Source of the DNA: Streptomyces violaceoruber
GTDB taxonomy: Bacteria > Actinomycetota > Actinomycetes > Streptomycetales > Streptomycetaceae
Length of the DNA stretch: 64,000 nt
Direction of reading: 5' to 3'
NCBI GenBank assembly: GCA_000720805.1
Contig: JODI01000025.1
Coordinates: 62,001 to 126,000 of the forward strand
Positions 17,189 through 25,176 of the stretch are shown here, one piece after another. The number at the start of each line of letters is the position of its first letter. Position 1 is the stretch's first letter. Position numbers and translations under genes: made by a program. The notes below the pieces were generated by a model. The model worked only from the letters and a program-made list of their open reading frames with translations. It had not been told where the DNA came from and did not search any database.

Positions 17189-17899
17189 TCACCAGGGCAG
17201 CGGTCCGCGCTCGGCGAACAGTCCGCCGGTCGTGTCGTCGCCCTCCGGAAGGGTCGCCAGCCAGACGGGCGTGTCCGCGCCCTCCTGCGGGCCGCGCGGA
17301 GCGGCCGGGCCGCCCATGCCGCTCCGGGTCCAGCCGGGGTCGGCCGCGTTGACCAGGACGCCGGTGCCCGCCAACTCGCCCGCGAGCATCCGGGTCAGCG
17401 CGTTGAGGGCGGTCTTGGAGACGCGGTACGCCGGATGCCGGCCGGAGTCCATCAGCGCCAGTGAGCCGTACGAGCTGGTCAGGTTGACCACGCGTCCGTA
17501 GCCCGCTCGCACCATGCCCGGGACGACAGCCTCGGCCATGCGCCAGGCGCCCACGAGATTGATGTCCAACGTGGCGCGCAGGACGTCCTCGTCGAGATAC
17601 GGCGGCCGCAGGTCACCGTCGAGGGACACGCCGGCGTTGTTCACCAGGACGTCGACTCCGCCTCCGCCACCGATCAGTTCCCCGGCCTCGCGCATCGCTT
17701 CGCGGACGCTGAGCACGGACCCCACGTCCAGGACGAGCGGCAGCGCCCGCGGGCCGATGGCGTGGCACGCCTCCTCGGCCGCGTCCCGCTTGCGCGCCCC
17801 GACCAGAACCCGCAGTCCCCGATCGGCGAGTTGCTGGCAGATCTCCACGCCGATCCCCCGTGCACCGCCGGTGACCAGGGCCGTTCTGCTCTTGCTCAT
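17189..17899 (-). CDS. SDR family oxidoreductase
   Basis: Short-chain dehydrogenase of 236 aa: cofactor motif TGGARGIG near residues 10-17, NNAGVS, the catalytic Ser region NLTSSYGS and YRVSK. The ATG at 17899 has AAGGGA upstream. It is the last gene of the long minus-strand beta-oxidation run, 45 bp after the thiolase. It may reduce or oxidise a hydroxyacyl or ketone intermediate. Its C-terminus (LATLPEGDDTTGGLFAERGPLPW) resembles carbonyl-reductase-like SDRs, but the substrate is open. Confidence 0.85.
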   Translation of the reverse strand: MSKSRTALVTGGARGIGVEICQQLADRGLRVLVGARKRDAAEEACHAIGPRALPLVLDVGSVLSVREAMREAGELIGGGGGVDVLVNNAGVSLDGDLRPPYLDEDVLRATLDINLVGAWRMAEAVVPGMVRAGYGRVVNLTSSYGSLALMDSGRHPAYRVSKTALNALTRMLAGELAGTGVLVNAADPGWTRSGMGGPAAPRGPQEGADTPVWLATLPEGDDTTGGLFAERGPLPW

Positions 17900-17944
17900 G
17901 ACAGTTCCCTTCGGTTCTCGATCCGCCGGCAAGGACGTGCGCGG

Positions 17945-19099
17945 TCAGACCGTCAGCACCGCGCAGGCGCTGATCCCCGGCGCCCCGTACACGTGGGTGA
18001 AGCCCACCCGTGGGCCGCCCGGCACCTGTACTCCCGGCGCGCGGCCCTGCAACTGCCGTACGACTTCGTGGAACTGGCGCAGTCCCGAGGCGCCGACCGG
18101 TTCGCCGCCCGCCAGGCACCCGCCGTCGGTGTTGACGGGGATCCGGCCCGTGGGGTCGGTGTCTCCGGCGGCCAGCAGTTCCTCCTGCCCGCCGTGCTCG
18201 CACAGTCCGGTCTCCGCCAGGTGGATCAACTCCGAGCCGCTGTCGGTGTCCTGCAACTGGGCCACCTGGACATCGCCGGGCCGCAGACCGGCCCCACGGA
18301 AGACCGCCTGAGCCGCGTCGACGCTGGGGCTGCGGTGTGGTCCCGGCGGCAGCCAGGGCGAGAACACCTCGAACGAGCCGAATCGCCGGGTGCGGAAGGC
18401 CAACGAGGCCAGTCTGACCGGCCGTTCGCACAGGTCGAACGCGCGGTCGCCGCGGGCCAATACCAGCGCGGCCGCGCCCTGCCCCGGCGAGCAGAACATG
18501 TACTGGGTGAGCGGCGGGCTCACTTCGGGGGAGTGCAGGATCTCGTCCTCCGTCAGCTCCTTGCGCCGCCAGGCCAGAGGATGGCGGGAGCCGTTGCGGA
18601 AGGCGCGCGCGGCCACCGTCGCCAGCGCCCGCTCCGGGATGCCGTACTCGTGGAGATAGCGCTGCGTCTTGAGGGCGAAGAACTGGGTCGTCAGCATCAA
18701 CCCGGTCTCCGCGTACCAGTCACCGAGACCGTAACGGGCCGCGGAGACATGGAACGCGCCCCGTTCGTGCTTGTCGAACCCCACGGCCAGGCCCAGCGAC
18801 GCCTCGCCCGCCCGCAGCGCGTTGGCCACCGCGAGCACCGTGGACGCGCCGGTCGCGCAGCCGTTCTGCACATTGACGAACGGCACACCGGTCAGCCCGA
18901 GTCGGCCCACCAGTGTGTCGGGTTTGCCGGACACGTCGGAGCCGCCGGCCGCGTACCCGATGTCCTCCCAGGCGACCCCGGCGTCGGCCAGCGCCTCCCG
19001 TACCGCGCGGGCCGCCATGTCCATCCCGGTGACGGACTCGTCGCGGCCGAAGGGGTGCATCCCGCATCCGACCACGTAGATCTCGTCGGCCCGGTTCAT
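17945..19099 (-). CDS. Thiolase-fold lipid-transfer/retro-aldolase type protein
   Basis: Thiolase superfamily protein, 384 aa, of the SCP-x/lipid-transfer subgroup. The active-site cysteine is Cys81 in NVQNGCATGAS, and the C-terminal motif is HVYGAPGISACAVL. Members of this subgroup pair with DUF35 proteins, and in steroid side-chain catabolism they work as retro-aldolases or beta-ketothiolases. The ATG at 19099 overlaps the DUF35 stop (ATGA), supporting a two-protein complex. Expected chemistry is carbon-carbon cleavage of a beta-hydroxy- or beta-ketoacyl-CoA; which of the two is not decidable from sequence. Confidence 0.83.
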   Translation of the reverse strand: MNRADEIYVVGCGMHPFGRDESVTGMDMAARAVREALADAGVAWEDIGYAAGGSDVSGKPDTLVGRLGLTGVPFVNVQNGCATGASTVLAVANALRAGEASLGLAVGFDKHERGAFHVSAARYGLGDWYAETGLMLTTQFFALKTQRYLHEYGIPERALATVAARAFRNGSRHPLAWRRKELTEDEILHSPEVSPPLTQYMFCSPGQGAAALVLARGDRAFDLCERPVRLASLAFRTRRFGSFEVFSPWLPPGPHRSPSVDAAQAVFRGAGLRPGDVQVAQLQDTDSGSELIHLAETGLCEHGGQEELLAAGDTDPTGRIPVNTDGGCLAGGEPVGASGLRQFHEVVRQLQGRAPGVQVPGGPRVGFTHVYGAPGISACAVLTV

Positions 19100-19515
19100 C
19101 GCCGTCCTCCCGGATCCGGACGGAACGCGAAGGTAAGCACGTCGGTCCCGTCCTCGTCCTGGTACGCGGGCACCGTGGTGAGCCGGACCGGCAGCCCGAT
19201 CCGGATCTCCGGGCGGGCCACCTCCAGCCGCGCCTCGACCAGCACCTCACCGAGGTCCACATAGCCCACGTGATACGGCCGGTAGCCGTCGGCCGGTGCC
19301 CGGTACGGCGGCTTGGGCGGGAACGCCTGCGCCGTCCACGACCACACCAGGCCCCTCACCGGCAGCGGGTGCGCGGACATGGACCCGTCCGAGCACCTGG
19401 GGCAGGCGTCCTGCCGGGGAAAGACGACGGTGCCGCACCCGGAGCAGCGCGCGCCCACGAGGCGCGGGGGATCCGCGCCGTCGAACAGGCCGTCGTCGAT
19501 GAGTCTGGTGGTCAT
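19096..19515 (-). CDS. DUF35 (Zn-ribbon/OB-fold) acyl-CoA-binding partner protein
   Basis: Small 139-aa protein with an N-terminal zinc ribbon (Cys24-x2-Cys27, Cys38-x2-Cys41) followed by an OB-fold beta-barrel (HVGYVDLGEVLVEARLEV). DUF35 proteins form complexes with thiolase-fold enzymes and help bind CoA substrates. It is translationally coupled to the thiolase downstream. A gap of about 100 bp separates it from the acyl-CoA dehydrogenase upstream; that gap contains short direct repeats of CTGCGGGT and CTACGGG. Confidence 0.85.
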   Translation of the reverse strand: MTTRLIDDGLFDGADPPRLVGARCSGCGTVVFPRQDACPRCSDGSMSAHPLPVRGLVWSWTAQAFPPKPPYRAPADGYRPYHVGYVDLGEVLVEARLEVARPEIRIGLPVRLTTVPAYQDEDGTDVLTFAFRPDPGGRR

Positions 19516-19615
19516 GCTGTCGTCCTGTCCTCTTGCCGCTACGGGCTACGGGGCATCTGGCTGCGGGTCTGCGGGTCTGCGGGCCACAGGGCTACGTACG
19601 GCCCAGGGCCGCGGG

Positions 19616-20743
19616 CTACCAGCCCAGCAACCCGGCGAGCCGTTCCCGGTGGTGTGCCGCGCCGCCCAGCAGCACGGCGTCGGACTGCGCGCGCCGGAAG
19701 TACAGGTGCGCGTCGTGCTCCCAGGTGAAGCCCATGCCGCCGTGCAGCTGGACGCACTCCGCCGCGACGAACGTGAACGCCTCGCCGCACCACGACTGAG
19801 CCACCGCCGCGGCTTCCGCGAGCGCCTCGGGGGAGCCGGCCGCACGGACCGCGCGCACCACGGCCGACCGCGCCGACTCCACCTGGAGCAGCATGTCCGC
19901 GCAGGTGTGCTTGACGGCCTGGAAGCTGCCGATGGTCCTGCCGAACTGCGTACGGTCCCGCACATGCGCCACCGTCATGTCCAACGCCGCCTGCGCTCCG
20001 CCGAGTTGCTCGGCGGCCAGCGCCACCAGAGCCGTGTCCAGGGCGCGGGTGACGACCTCGGCCCCCTCACCGCCGGCGGTCAGCGCGTGTGCCCGGGCAC
20101 CGGAGAACGTGACCACCGCCTGGCCCCGGCTCAGGTCCAGGGTGGGCACCCGCAGGACGCTCACGCCCGGTGCGCGCGGGTCGGCGAGGAAGAGGTCCAC
20201 GCCGTCCGGACCGGTGGCCGCGACCACGAGCGTCTCGGCGTCGGCCCCGTCCAGCACGAAGGGCGCCGTGCCGTTCAGGACCGCGTCGCCGCCTCGCCAG
20301 GTGACCGCCACCGGTACGGCGTCCGGTCGCCACACACCGTCGGGCGCGGCCACCGCCGCCGCGTGCACCCGGCCTTCGGCCAGCTCTGCCAGCGGCCCGG
20401 CGGCGGTGCCGCAGCCGGCCAGCACCTGCCCGGCGAGCACGGTCGAGGACAGCAGCGGCACGGGCGCCAGTGTCCTGCCCAGCTCCTCGCAGACCACGGC
20501 GATCTCCGCGAGTCCGCCCATACCCCCGGCGGACTCCGGCAGGCCGAGAGCCGCGAGGCCCACCTGCCGGCCGAGGGTGTCCCACAGGCCGGCGTCGATG
20601 CCGGGGGAGTGCTCGTCGAGTCCGCGCACGGCCGCGATGCCACCCGCGTCCGCGCACACCGACCGCACGGTCTCGCGCAGGTCCTCCAGCTCCGACGCCG
20701 AGGCCTCGGTCGCTTCGCCGGCCATGTCGGTCACAGTGGTCAT
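19616..20743 (-). CDS. Acyl-CoA dehydrogenase family protein
   Basis: Flavin-dependent acyl-CoA dehydrogenase fold, 375 aa. Recognisable parts are the N-terminal helical domain (LAALGLPESAGGMGGLAEIAVVCEELGRTLAPVP), RDRTQFGRTIGSFQAVKH and ECVQLHGGMGFTWEHD. The usual catalytic glutamate region near the C-terminus is not obvious. This is common in FadE-type subunits that work as hetero-oligomers in steroid and fatty-acid catabolism. It may pair with the plus-strand dehydrogenase at 25177. The ATG at 20743 overlaps the stop of the PPDK-like gene. Confidence 0.84.
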   Translation of the reverse strand: MTTVTDMAGEATEASASELEDLRETVRSVCADAGGIAAVRGLDEHSPGIDAGLWDTLGRQVGLAALGLPESAGGMGGLAEIAVVCEELGRTLAPVPLLSSTVLAGQVLAGCGTAAGPLAELAEGRVHAAAVAAPDGVWRPDAVPVAVTWRGGDAVLNGTAPFVLDGADAETLVVAATGPDGVDLFLADPRAPGVSVLRVPTLDLSRGQAVVTFSGARAHALTAGGEGAEVVTRALDTALVALAAEQLGGAQAALDMTVAHVRDRTQFGRTIGSFQAVKHTCADMLLQVESARSAVVRAVRAAGSPEALAEAAAVAQSWCGEAFTFVAAECVQLHGGMGFTWEHDAHLYFRRAQSDAVLLGGAAHHRERLAGLLGW

Positions 20744-23355
20744 GTCGCCGTCCCGTTCCGGTCGCTCCCACGCTCGCGCAGCGCGCTGTGCGCCGCCGCC
20801 ATCCGGGCGACCGGCACGCGGTGCGCGGAGCAGGAGACGTAGTCCAGTCCCAGGTCGTCGCAGAACGCGATCGACTCGGGGTCCCCGCCGTGCTCACCGC
20901 ACACGCCGAGCTTGATGTCGGGCCGGACGGTCCTGGCCCGCTCCACGGCCAGCGCGATCAGCGCGCCGACACCGTGCGGGTCGAGCCGGGCGAACGGGCT
21001 GGCGGTGAGGAACCCGCGCTCCTGGTACGCGGTGAGCACCTGGCGCTCCACGTCGTCGCGGGAGAACCCGTAGGTGAGCTGGGTGAGGTCGTTGGTGCCG
21101 AAGGAGAAGAACTCGGCGTGTTCGGCGAGCTCGGCGGCGAGCAGGGCGGCCCGCGGAGTCTCGATCATCGTGCCCAGCCGGTAGGGGACCCGCACGCCGG
21201 TGCGGGCGGCGACCGTCGCGGCCGCGTCGCGCACGAAGCCCGCGGCGGCCTGAAGTTCCTCCGGCAGGCTGACCAGCGGGATCATCACCTCCAGCTGGGG
21301 GGTGACACCCGTGGCGGCGACATCGGCCCAGGCGGAGAAGAGCGCCTCGGCCTGCGCCGGGTACAGCCGCTCGTGCAGCAGCGCCAGACGCACGCCGCGC
21401 AGCCCCAGCATCGGGTTGGCCTCGCGCAGCGACGCGGCCCGCTGTTCCGCCGCCGGGTCACCGGCGGCCTCGGCCTCGCCGGGGGCCGGCAGGAACTCGT
21501 GCAGCGGCGCGTCCAGCAGGCGCACGGTGACCGGACGGTCGCCGACCGCCGTCAGCAGCGCCTTGAAGTCCTCGTGCTGGGCGTGTTCCAGCGCGAGCAG
21601 CGCCTCGTCGCGGGCCTCGGGGTCGGCGGCCAGGATGACACTGCGGATCAGCGGCAGCCGTTCGCCGAGGAACTGGTGCTCGGTACGGCACAGGCCCACG
21701 CCCTCGGCTCCGAGGGCGATGGCCGTGTCCACCTCCGCGGCGGTGTCGGCGTTGACCCGCACGCCGAGCCGCCGCGCGTCGTCCGCCCACTCCAGCAGGG
21801 TGGACAGTTCCGGCGGCGGGCCGGCGACACTGACGCTCAGCGTTCCGGCGTAGACGGCGCCGGTACGGCCGTCGAGGGACACGGGATCGCCCTCGCGCAG
21901 CGTCCGGTCCCCGATCCGTACGGTGCCGGCCGCCCGGTCGACCCGCAGTCCCTCCGCGCCGCACACCGCGGGCTTGCCGGCACCGCGCGCCACCACGGCC
22001 GCGTGCGAGGCGATGCCCCCGCTGCCCGTGAGGACCGCGGCGGCGGCCAGCATCCCGGGAACGTCCGCCGGGGTGGTCTCGTGCATCACCAGGACGGCAT
22101 GGGTGTGCTCGGCGGCCAATTCCAGGGCACGTTCGCTGGACAGCACGACGACGCCGGCCGCCGCGCCGGGGGACGCGGGCAGGCCGCGCACCAGAAGGTC
22201 CTCGTCACCGGTCAGCCTCAGCTGGGGGTGCAGCAGCTCCTGCACCTGGGCGGGAGCGATCCGGCGTATCGCCTCTTCCTGGTCGATCGCCCCGTCCCGG
22301 GCCAGGTCCGCCGCCAGGCACACCGAGGCGCGCAGCGGCGGACGACTCTGCACCGAGGCCGCGAGCAGGGAGATCTCGCCGTCGCGGACCTCGAAGTCGA
22401 CGGAGACCGGCGCGTGCAGATGGCGTTCGAGGGTGAGCAGCGCATGCTCCAGGAGCGTGGTGCCCGCGGCCGGCTTCCGCAGCGGTTCGCCGGTGTGCGG
22501 GGGCGGCGCGCTGCGGCGTACGCCCCGGAAGTACGAGCCCTCCGCACCGAATCTGCCGGTCTCGGGGTGGCGGCTGACGGCCGTCCCGTACCCGGAGCGG
22601 TCCGAGGGGCCGATGCGCAGCGCCTGTACGTGCAGGGCGATGCCGAGGTCGGCGGGGAGCTTCTGCGCCTTGCGTGACCTTCTGGCCCGCGGCGAGTCCC
22701 AGCGCGCGAGGACCGCCCGGGCGGCCAGGGCGAGCTGCTCGGCCGGGTCGGCCGGGAAGGGCCGCTCGGCGTGCTGTGCGACCAGGGCCAGCAGGGCTTC
22801 GACGCGGGCGCGGGGCTCCGGGGTGTCGAGGAGGGCGTCGTCCAGCACCGCCGCCGGTACGTCGAGGGCGTACTCGGCGATCATCCGGACCGTGGCCGCC
22901 CACACCTCGGACAGGCCCTCCGCGCGGCCGATGACGGCGACCAGGTCCGCGGCGTTGTCCGGGGTCACGCCGAGACAGGCGAGGTCGGGCGGCAGTCCGG
23001 CGACCTCGCGCGGCGCGCTCGCCGACAGCCGCAGCAGCAGGGGCCGGGCCGGGTCGCCGATGCGGCGGCCCGACAGCTGCTCGACGAGTTCGACGGCCGC
23101 ACGGGCGGTGCCGGGTTCGCCCAGCGACCTCGCGGAGCCCGCGGGGACCGTCAGGCCCGGGACGACCGGCAGCCCGAGGGCCACCAGCCGGTCCATCGCG
23201 GTTCCGTGTGCGCCCAGCTCGTCGGCGTCCAGCCCCCGGATCCGCCCCTGGCCGTACGGCACGAGGGCGAGGCCGGGGGACTGGGCCTGGGGCTGGAGCG
23301 GGCTCTGGGTCTGGGTCCGGGCGACTGTTCCCGCCGGCCGGTCGGTTACGCTCAA
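20740..23355 (-). CDS. ppdK: Pyruvate, phosphate dikinase-like protein
   Basis: PPDK-family enzyme, 871 aa, close to the usual 870-900. The central phosphohistidine domain has GGIASHAAVVARGAGKPAV (His near 450). The C-terminal PEP/pyruvate barrel is well conserved (CRTEHQFL, PMLGLRGVRL, FFSFGTNDLTQ, CGEHGGDP). The N-terminal ATP-grasp part is divergent: the expected RSGA-type nucleotide motif reads RLSASAPRE. PPDK interconverts pyruvate, ATP and phosphate with PEP, AMP and pyrophosphate, a gluconeogenic role useful during growth on lipids. The start is an unusual TTG overlapping the preceding stop (TTGA), with AAGGAG six bases upstream. The divergent N-terminus leaves room for a different phosphoryl donor or acceptor. 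Confidence 0.78.
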   Translation of the reverse strand: MSVTDRPAGTVARTQTQSPLQPQAQSPGLALVPYGQGRIRGLDADELGAHGTAMDRLVALGLPVVPGLTVPAGSARSLGEPGTARAAVELVEQLSGRRIGDPARPLLLRLSASAPREVAGLPPDLACLGVTPDNAADLVAVIGRAEGLSEVWAATVRMIAEYALDVPAAVLDDALLDTPEPRARVEALLALVAQHAERPFPADPAEQLALAARAVLARWDSPRARRSRKAQKLPADLGIALHVQALRIGPSDRSGYGTAVSRHPETGRFGAEGSYFRGVRRSAPPPHTGEPLRKPAAGTTLLEHALLTLERHLHAPVSVDFEVRDGEISLLAASVQSRPPLRASVCLAADLARDGAIDQEEAIRRIAPAQVQELLHPQLRLTGDEDLLVRGLPASPGAAAGVVVLSSERALELAAEHTHAVLVMHETTPADVPGMLAAAAVLTGSGGIASHAAVVARGAGKPAVCGAEGLRVDRAAGTVRIGDRTLREGDPVSLDGRTGAVYAGTLSVSVAGPPPELSTLLEWADDARRLGVRVNADTAAEVDTAIALGAEGVGLCRTEHQFLGERLPLIRSVILAADPEARDEALLALEHAQHEDFKALLTAVGDRPVTVRLLDAPLHEFLPAPGEAEAAGDPAAEQRAASLREANPMLGLRGVRLALLHERLYPAQAEALFSAWADVAATGVTPQLEVMIPLVSLPEELQAAAGFVRDAAATVAARTGVRVPYRLGTMIETPRAALLAAELAEHAEFFSFGTNDLTQLTYGFSRDDVERQVLTAYQERGFLTASPFARLDPHGVGALIALAVERARTVRPDIKLGVCGEHGGDPESIAFCDDLGLDYVSCSAHRVPVARMAAAHSALRERGSDRNGTAT

Positions 23356-23990
23356 CCTCGGCTCCTTCGGACCAGCTCCTCTTCGAGGGCCTCGTCCTGG
23401 GCCCGGCTGATTCCGAGGACCAGCAGCAGCTCCTGGTGCAGCCGCATCCACACCGTGTGGTAGGAGTCGCACAGCGGTGAGGCCAGCCACTGCGGGCCGC
23501 CGTCGTCGAACCGCTCGAGCGCGTCCTCCAGGCCGGTGAGATACCGGCCGCTGTCCGCGAGCAGCCGCTCCAGCCGGCGCAGCACCGGCTGGATGGCCTC
23601 GTGCACGTCCTCCAGCGCCTCGCGCACCTCGGCGTCGTAGACGCTGTCGCTGTGGTCGTTGACACTGCCGTCCGGCCGGCACTGCCAGGCCGTGCAGACC
23701 TCGCGCACCTTCCGGTTGACCGGCAGGAACGCCTCGTAGACGGCGTTGATCTGGTCCTGGAGCTCCGAGCCGGCCGGTATCCGCAGCATCTTCGCCGCGG
23801 CGTTCTTCGCGGCCTCGGTGGGCAGCACCATCGGGCCCTTCACCATGGCGAGCCCGGCCTCGACCAGTGGGCGGTACTCGGACTCGGGCGCACCGCGCCA
23901 CATGCCGCGCAGGACGAGGTCGATCACGGCATGGGTGAGGGACTTGTCCAGAGTGTCTGTCCGCTCCGCGGCAGCAGAATGCATCTCCAC
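23352..23990 (-). CDS. Unrecognised helical protein coupled to the PPDK-like gene
   Basis: A 212-aa protein I cannot place in a family. It appears almost entirely alpha-helical, soluble and charged, with hydrophobic heptads in the last 90 residues (YLTGLEDALERFDD, LHQELLLVLGISRAQDEALEEELVRR). There is no signal peptide or membrane helix. Its stop overlaps the TTG start of the PPDK-like gene, which argues for stoichiometric production and possibly a complex or regulatory role. PPDK regulatory proteins known from other organisms look different (P-loop type), and no P-loop is seen here. Confidence 0.65.
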   Translation of the reverse strand: MEMHSAAAERTDTLDKSLTHAVIDLVLRGMWRGAPESEYRPLVEAGLAMVKGPMVLPTEAAKNAAAKMLRIPAGSELQDQINAVYEAFLPVNRKVREVCTAWQCRPDGSVNDHSDSVYDAEVREALEDVHEAIQPVLRRLERLLADSGRYLTGLEDALERFDDGGPQWLASPLCDSYHTVWMRLHQELLLVLGISRAQDEALEEELVRRSRG

Positions 23991-24051
23991 ACCTTCTCTG
24001 TGGGGCGCGGGCTCATGCCGCGCGGCGACGGGGTTGCCGGGTCGCAGGGGG

Positions 24052-24072
24052 TGCGACGACTGATTCGTCGCA
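24052..24072. promoter_or_regulatory. Short intergenic hairpin before the unknown/PPDK genes
   Basis: A perfect 8-bp stem (TGCGACGA/TCGTCGCA) with a 5-base loop lies in the 144 bp between the enoyl-CoA hydratase and the 212-aa protein. It could be an RNA-processing or attenuation element that changes expression of the distal genes. No U-run follows it. Confidence 0.35.
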
Positions 24073-24134
24073 GGGGACCGGGAACTGTGTTGCCCGGAGG
24101 TTACGCCCGAGGGGACCTGTTAGTGAAGAGGTAC

Positions 24135-24959
24135 TCAAGAAACACTTTGCGGTGCCTCCTCCTTCGGCCGTGCGGAGGGTGCCCTGCCCCGGGACCGTGC
24201 GGCGAGGAACGACTCCATCGCGGACTGGGCCTGGGGGCCACCCGCCAGTGCGGCGATCGAGCGGGCCTCCGCGGCGAGATGGTCCTTCAGTGGCGCTTCG
24301 GCGCCGGCCCGCAGCAGGTCCTTCGCGGCGCGCAGGGCAGGGGTGGATCCCGCTGCCAGCTCGGCGGCGGTCCGGTACGCGGTGTCGTCCAGTTCGTCGT
24401 CCTCCACCACCCGGGACACCAGCCCCCAGTGCTCGGCGTCCTCGCCGGTCAGGACCCGGTTGGTGAGGATCAGGTCCGCCGCCCGTCGAGGGCCCAGCAG
24501 GCGTTGCAGTGCCCATGAGGCGCCGCAGTCCGGGGTGAGGCCGATCGCCGTGTAGGCCAGCCGGAACCGCGCCGACCGGGCCGCCAGAACGAGGTCGCCC
24601 GTCAGGGCCAGTCCGACGCCGCCACCCGCCGCGGCGCCGCGCACGGCGGCCACCACGGGCACGGGCAGCTCGTGCAGGGCCCGTACCGCCTCGTGTGCGG
24701 CGGTGGCGACGGCGTGTACATAGGAGGAGGTGTCCGCGCCCCGTCCGGCGAAGGCGCGCAGGTCACCGCCCACGCAGAAGTTCCCGCCGGCCGCCCGCAG
24801 CAGGACCGCGCCGCCCGGATCCGCGGTGATACCGGCGGCCGCGTCGCGCAGGGCTTCGGCGGTCGGGAGGTCGAGGGCGTTTCCGCGTCCCGGGTCGTCG
24901 AGCAACAGCTCGACGACTCCGTCGGGGTGGCGGACGACCCGGACCGGCTGGGTGCTCAT
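24135..24959 (-). CDS. Enoyl-CoA hydratase/isomerase family protein
   Basis: Crotonase-fold protein, 274 aa. Oxyanion-hole segments are present: NFCVGGDLRAFAG, and AAVRGAAAGGGVGLALTGDLVLAA. In the second catalytic position the family glutamate is replaced by Asp in TPDCGASW, a pattern seen in enoyl-CoA isomerases and some hydratases, so hydratase activity is not certain. The ATG at 24959 has GGGAGAAGG upstream. It is the likely first gene of the seven-gene minus-strand run and is divergent from the acyl-CoA dehydrogenase gene. Confidence 0.84.
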   Translation of the reverse strand: MSTQPVRVVRHPDGVVELLLDDPGRGNALDLPTAEALRDAAAGITADPGGAVLLRAAGGNFCVGGDLRAFAGRGADTSSYVHAVATAAHEAVRALHELPVPVVAAVRGAAAGGGVGLALTGDLVLAARSARFRLAYTAIGLTPDCGASWALQRLLGPRRAADLILTNRVLTGEDAEHWGLVSRVVEDDELDDTAYRTAAELAAGSTPALRAAKDLLRAGAEAPLKDHLAAEARSIAALAGGPQAQSAMESFLAARSRGRAPSARPKEEAPQSVS

Positions 24960-25006
24960 CGGAGGCCTTCTCCCGTCGTCGGGACCTGCTCGAGAATGGC
25001 GCTCAC

Positions 25007-25037
25007 ATACTGGACCCGCTCTACAGTTTCGGCAATG
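25007..25037. promoter_or_regulatory. Operator-like repeat, copy A (hydratase side)
   Basis: This 31-bp stretch matches 25104-25134 at 26 of 31 positions. Its core at 25009-25027 is ACTGGACCCGCTCTACAGT, with ACTG/CAGT arms 11 bases apart like the sites at 12027 and 16389. It lies about 50 bp upstream of the enoyl-CoA hydratase start, where it would control the minus-strand promoter. Confidence 0.5.
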
Positions 25038-25103
25038 GGGTGCGCCCCGCTCTCATCGAGTGACCTATGCCGCACCGCATTCTTCGCTTACCTGGTGGGA
25101 CAG

Positions 25104-25134
25104 ATACTTGACCCGCTGTACAGTTCTGGCGATG
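25104..25134. promoter_or_regulatory. Operator-like repeat, copy B (dehydrogenase side)
   Basis: Second copy of the 31-bp element, core ACTTGACCCGCTGTACAGT at 25106-25124. It lies about 50 bp before the acyl-CoA dehydrogenase GTG. The TTGACC within it could serve as a -35 box for the plus-strand promoter, so a repressor bound here would block initiation. Copies A and B are 97 bp apart, one for each divergent gene. Confidence 0.5.
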
Positions 25135-25176
25135 CGACGGGCACTGGCGCCCGCTCGCCCGTCGGCGGGAGGAACC

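Noticed and set aside
20470..22677. Long open frame on the plus strand opposite the PPDK-like gene
   Set aside because: It is an antisense shadow caused by high GC bias; composition is arginine/proline-rich and it matches no family, whereas the minus strand encodes a conserved enzyme.
25109..25124. TTGACC followed by TACAGT as a -35/-10 promoter pair
   Set aside because: Only 5 bases separate them, far too short for a sigma-70 promoter; the pattern fits an operator better.
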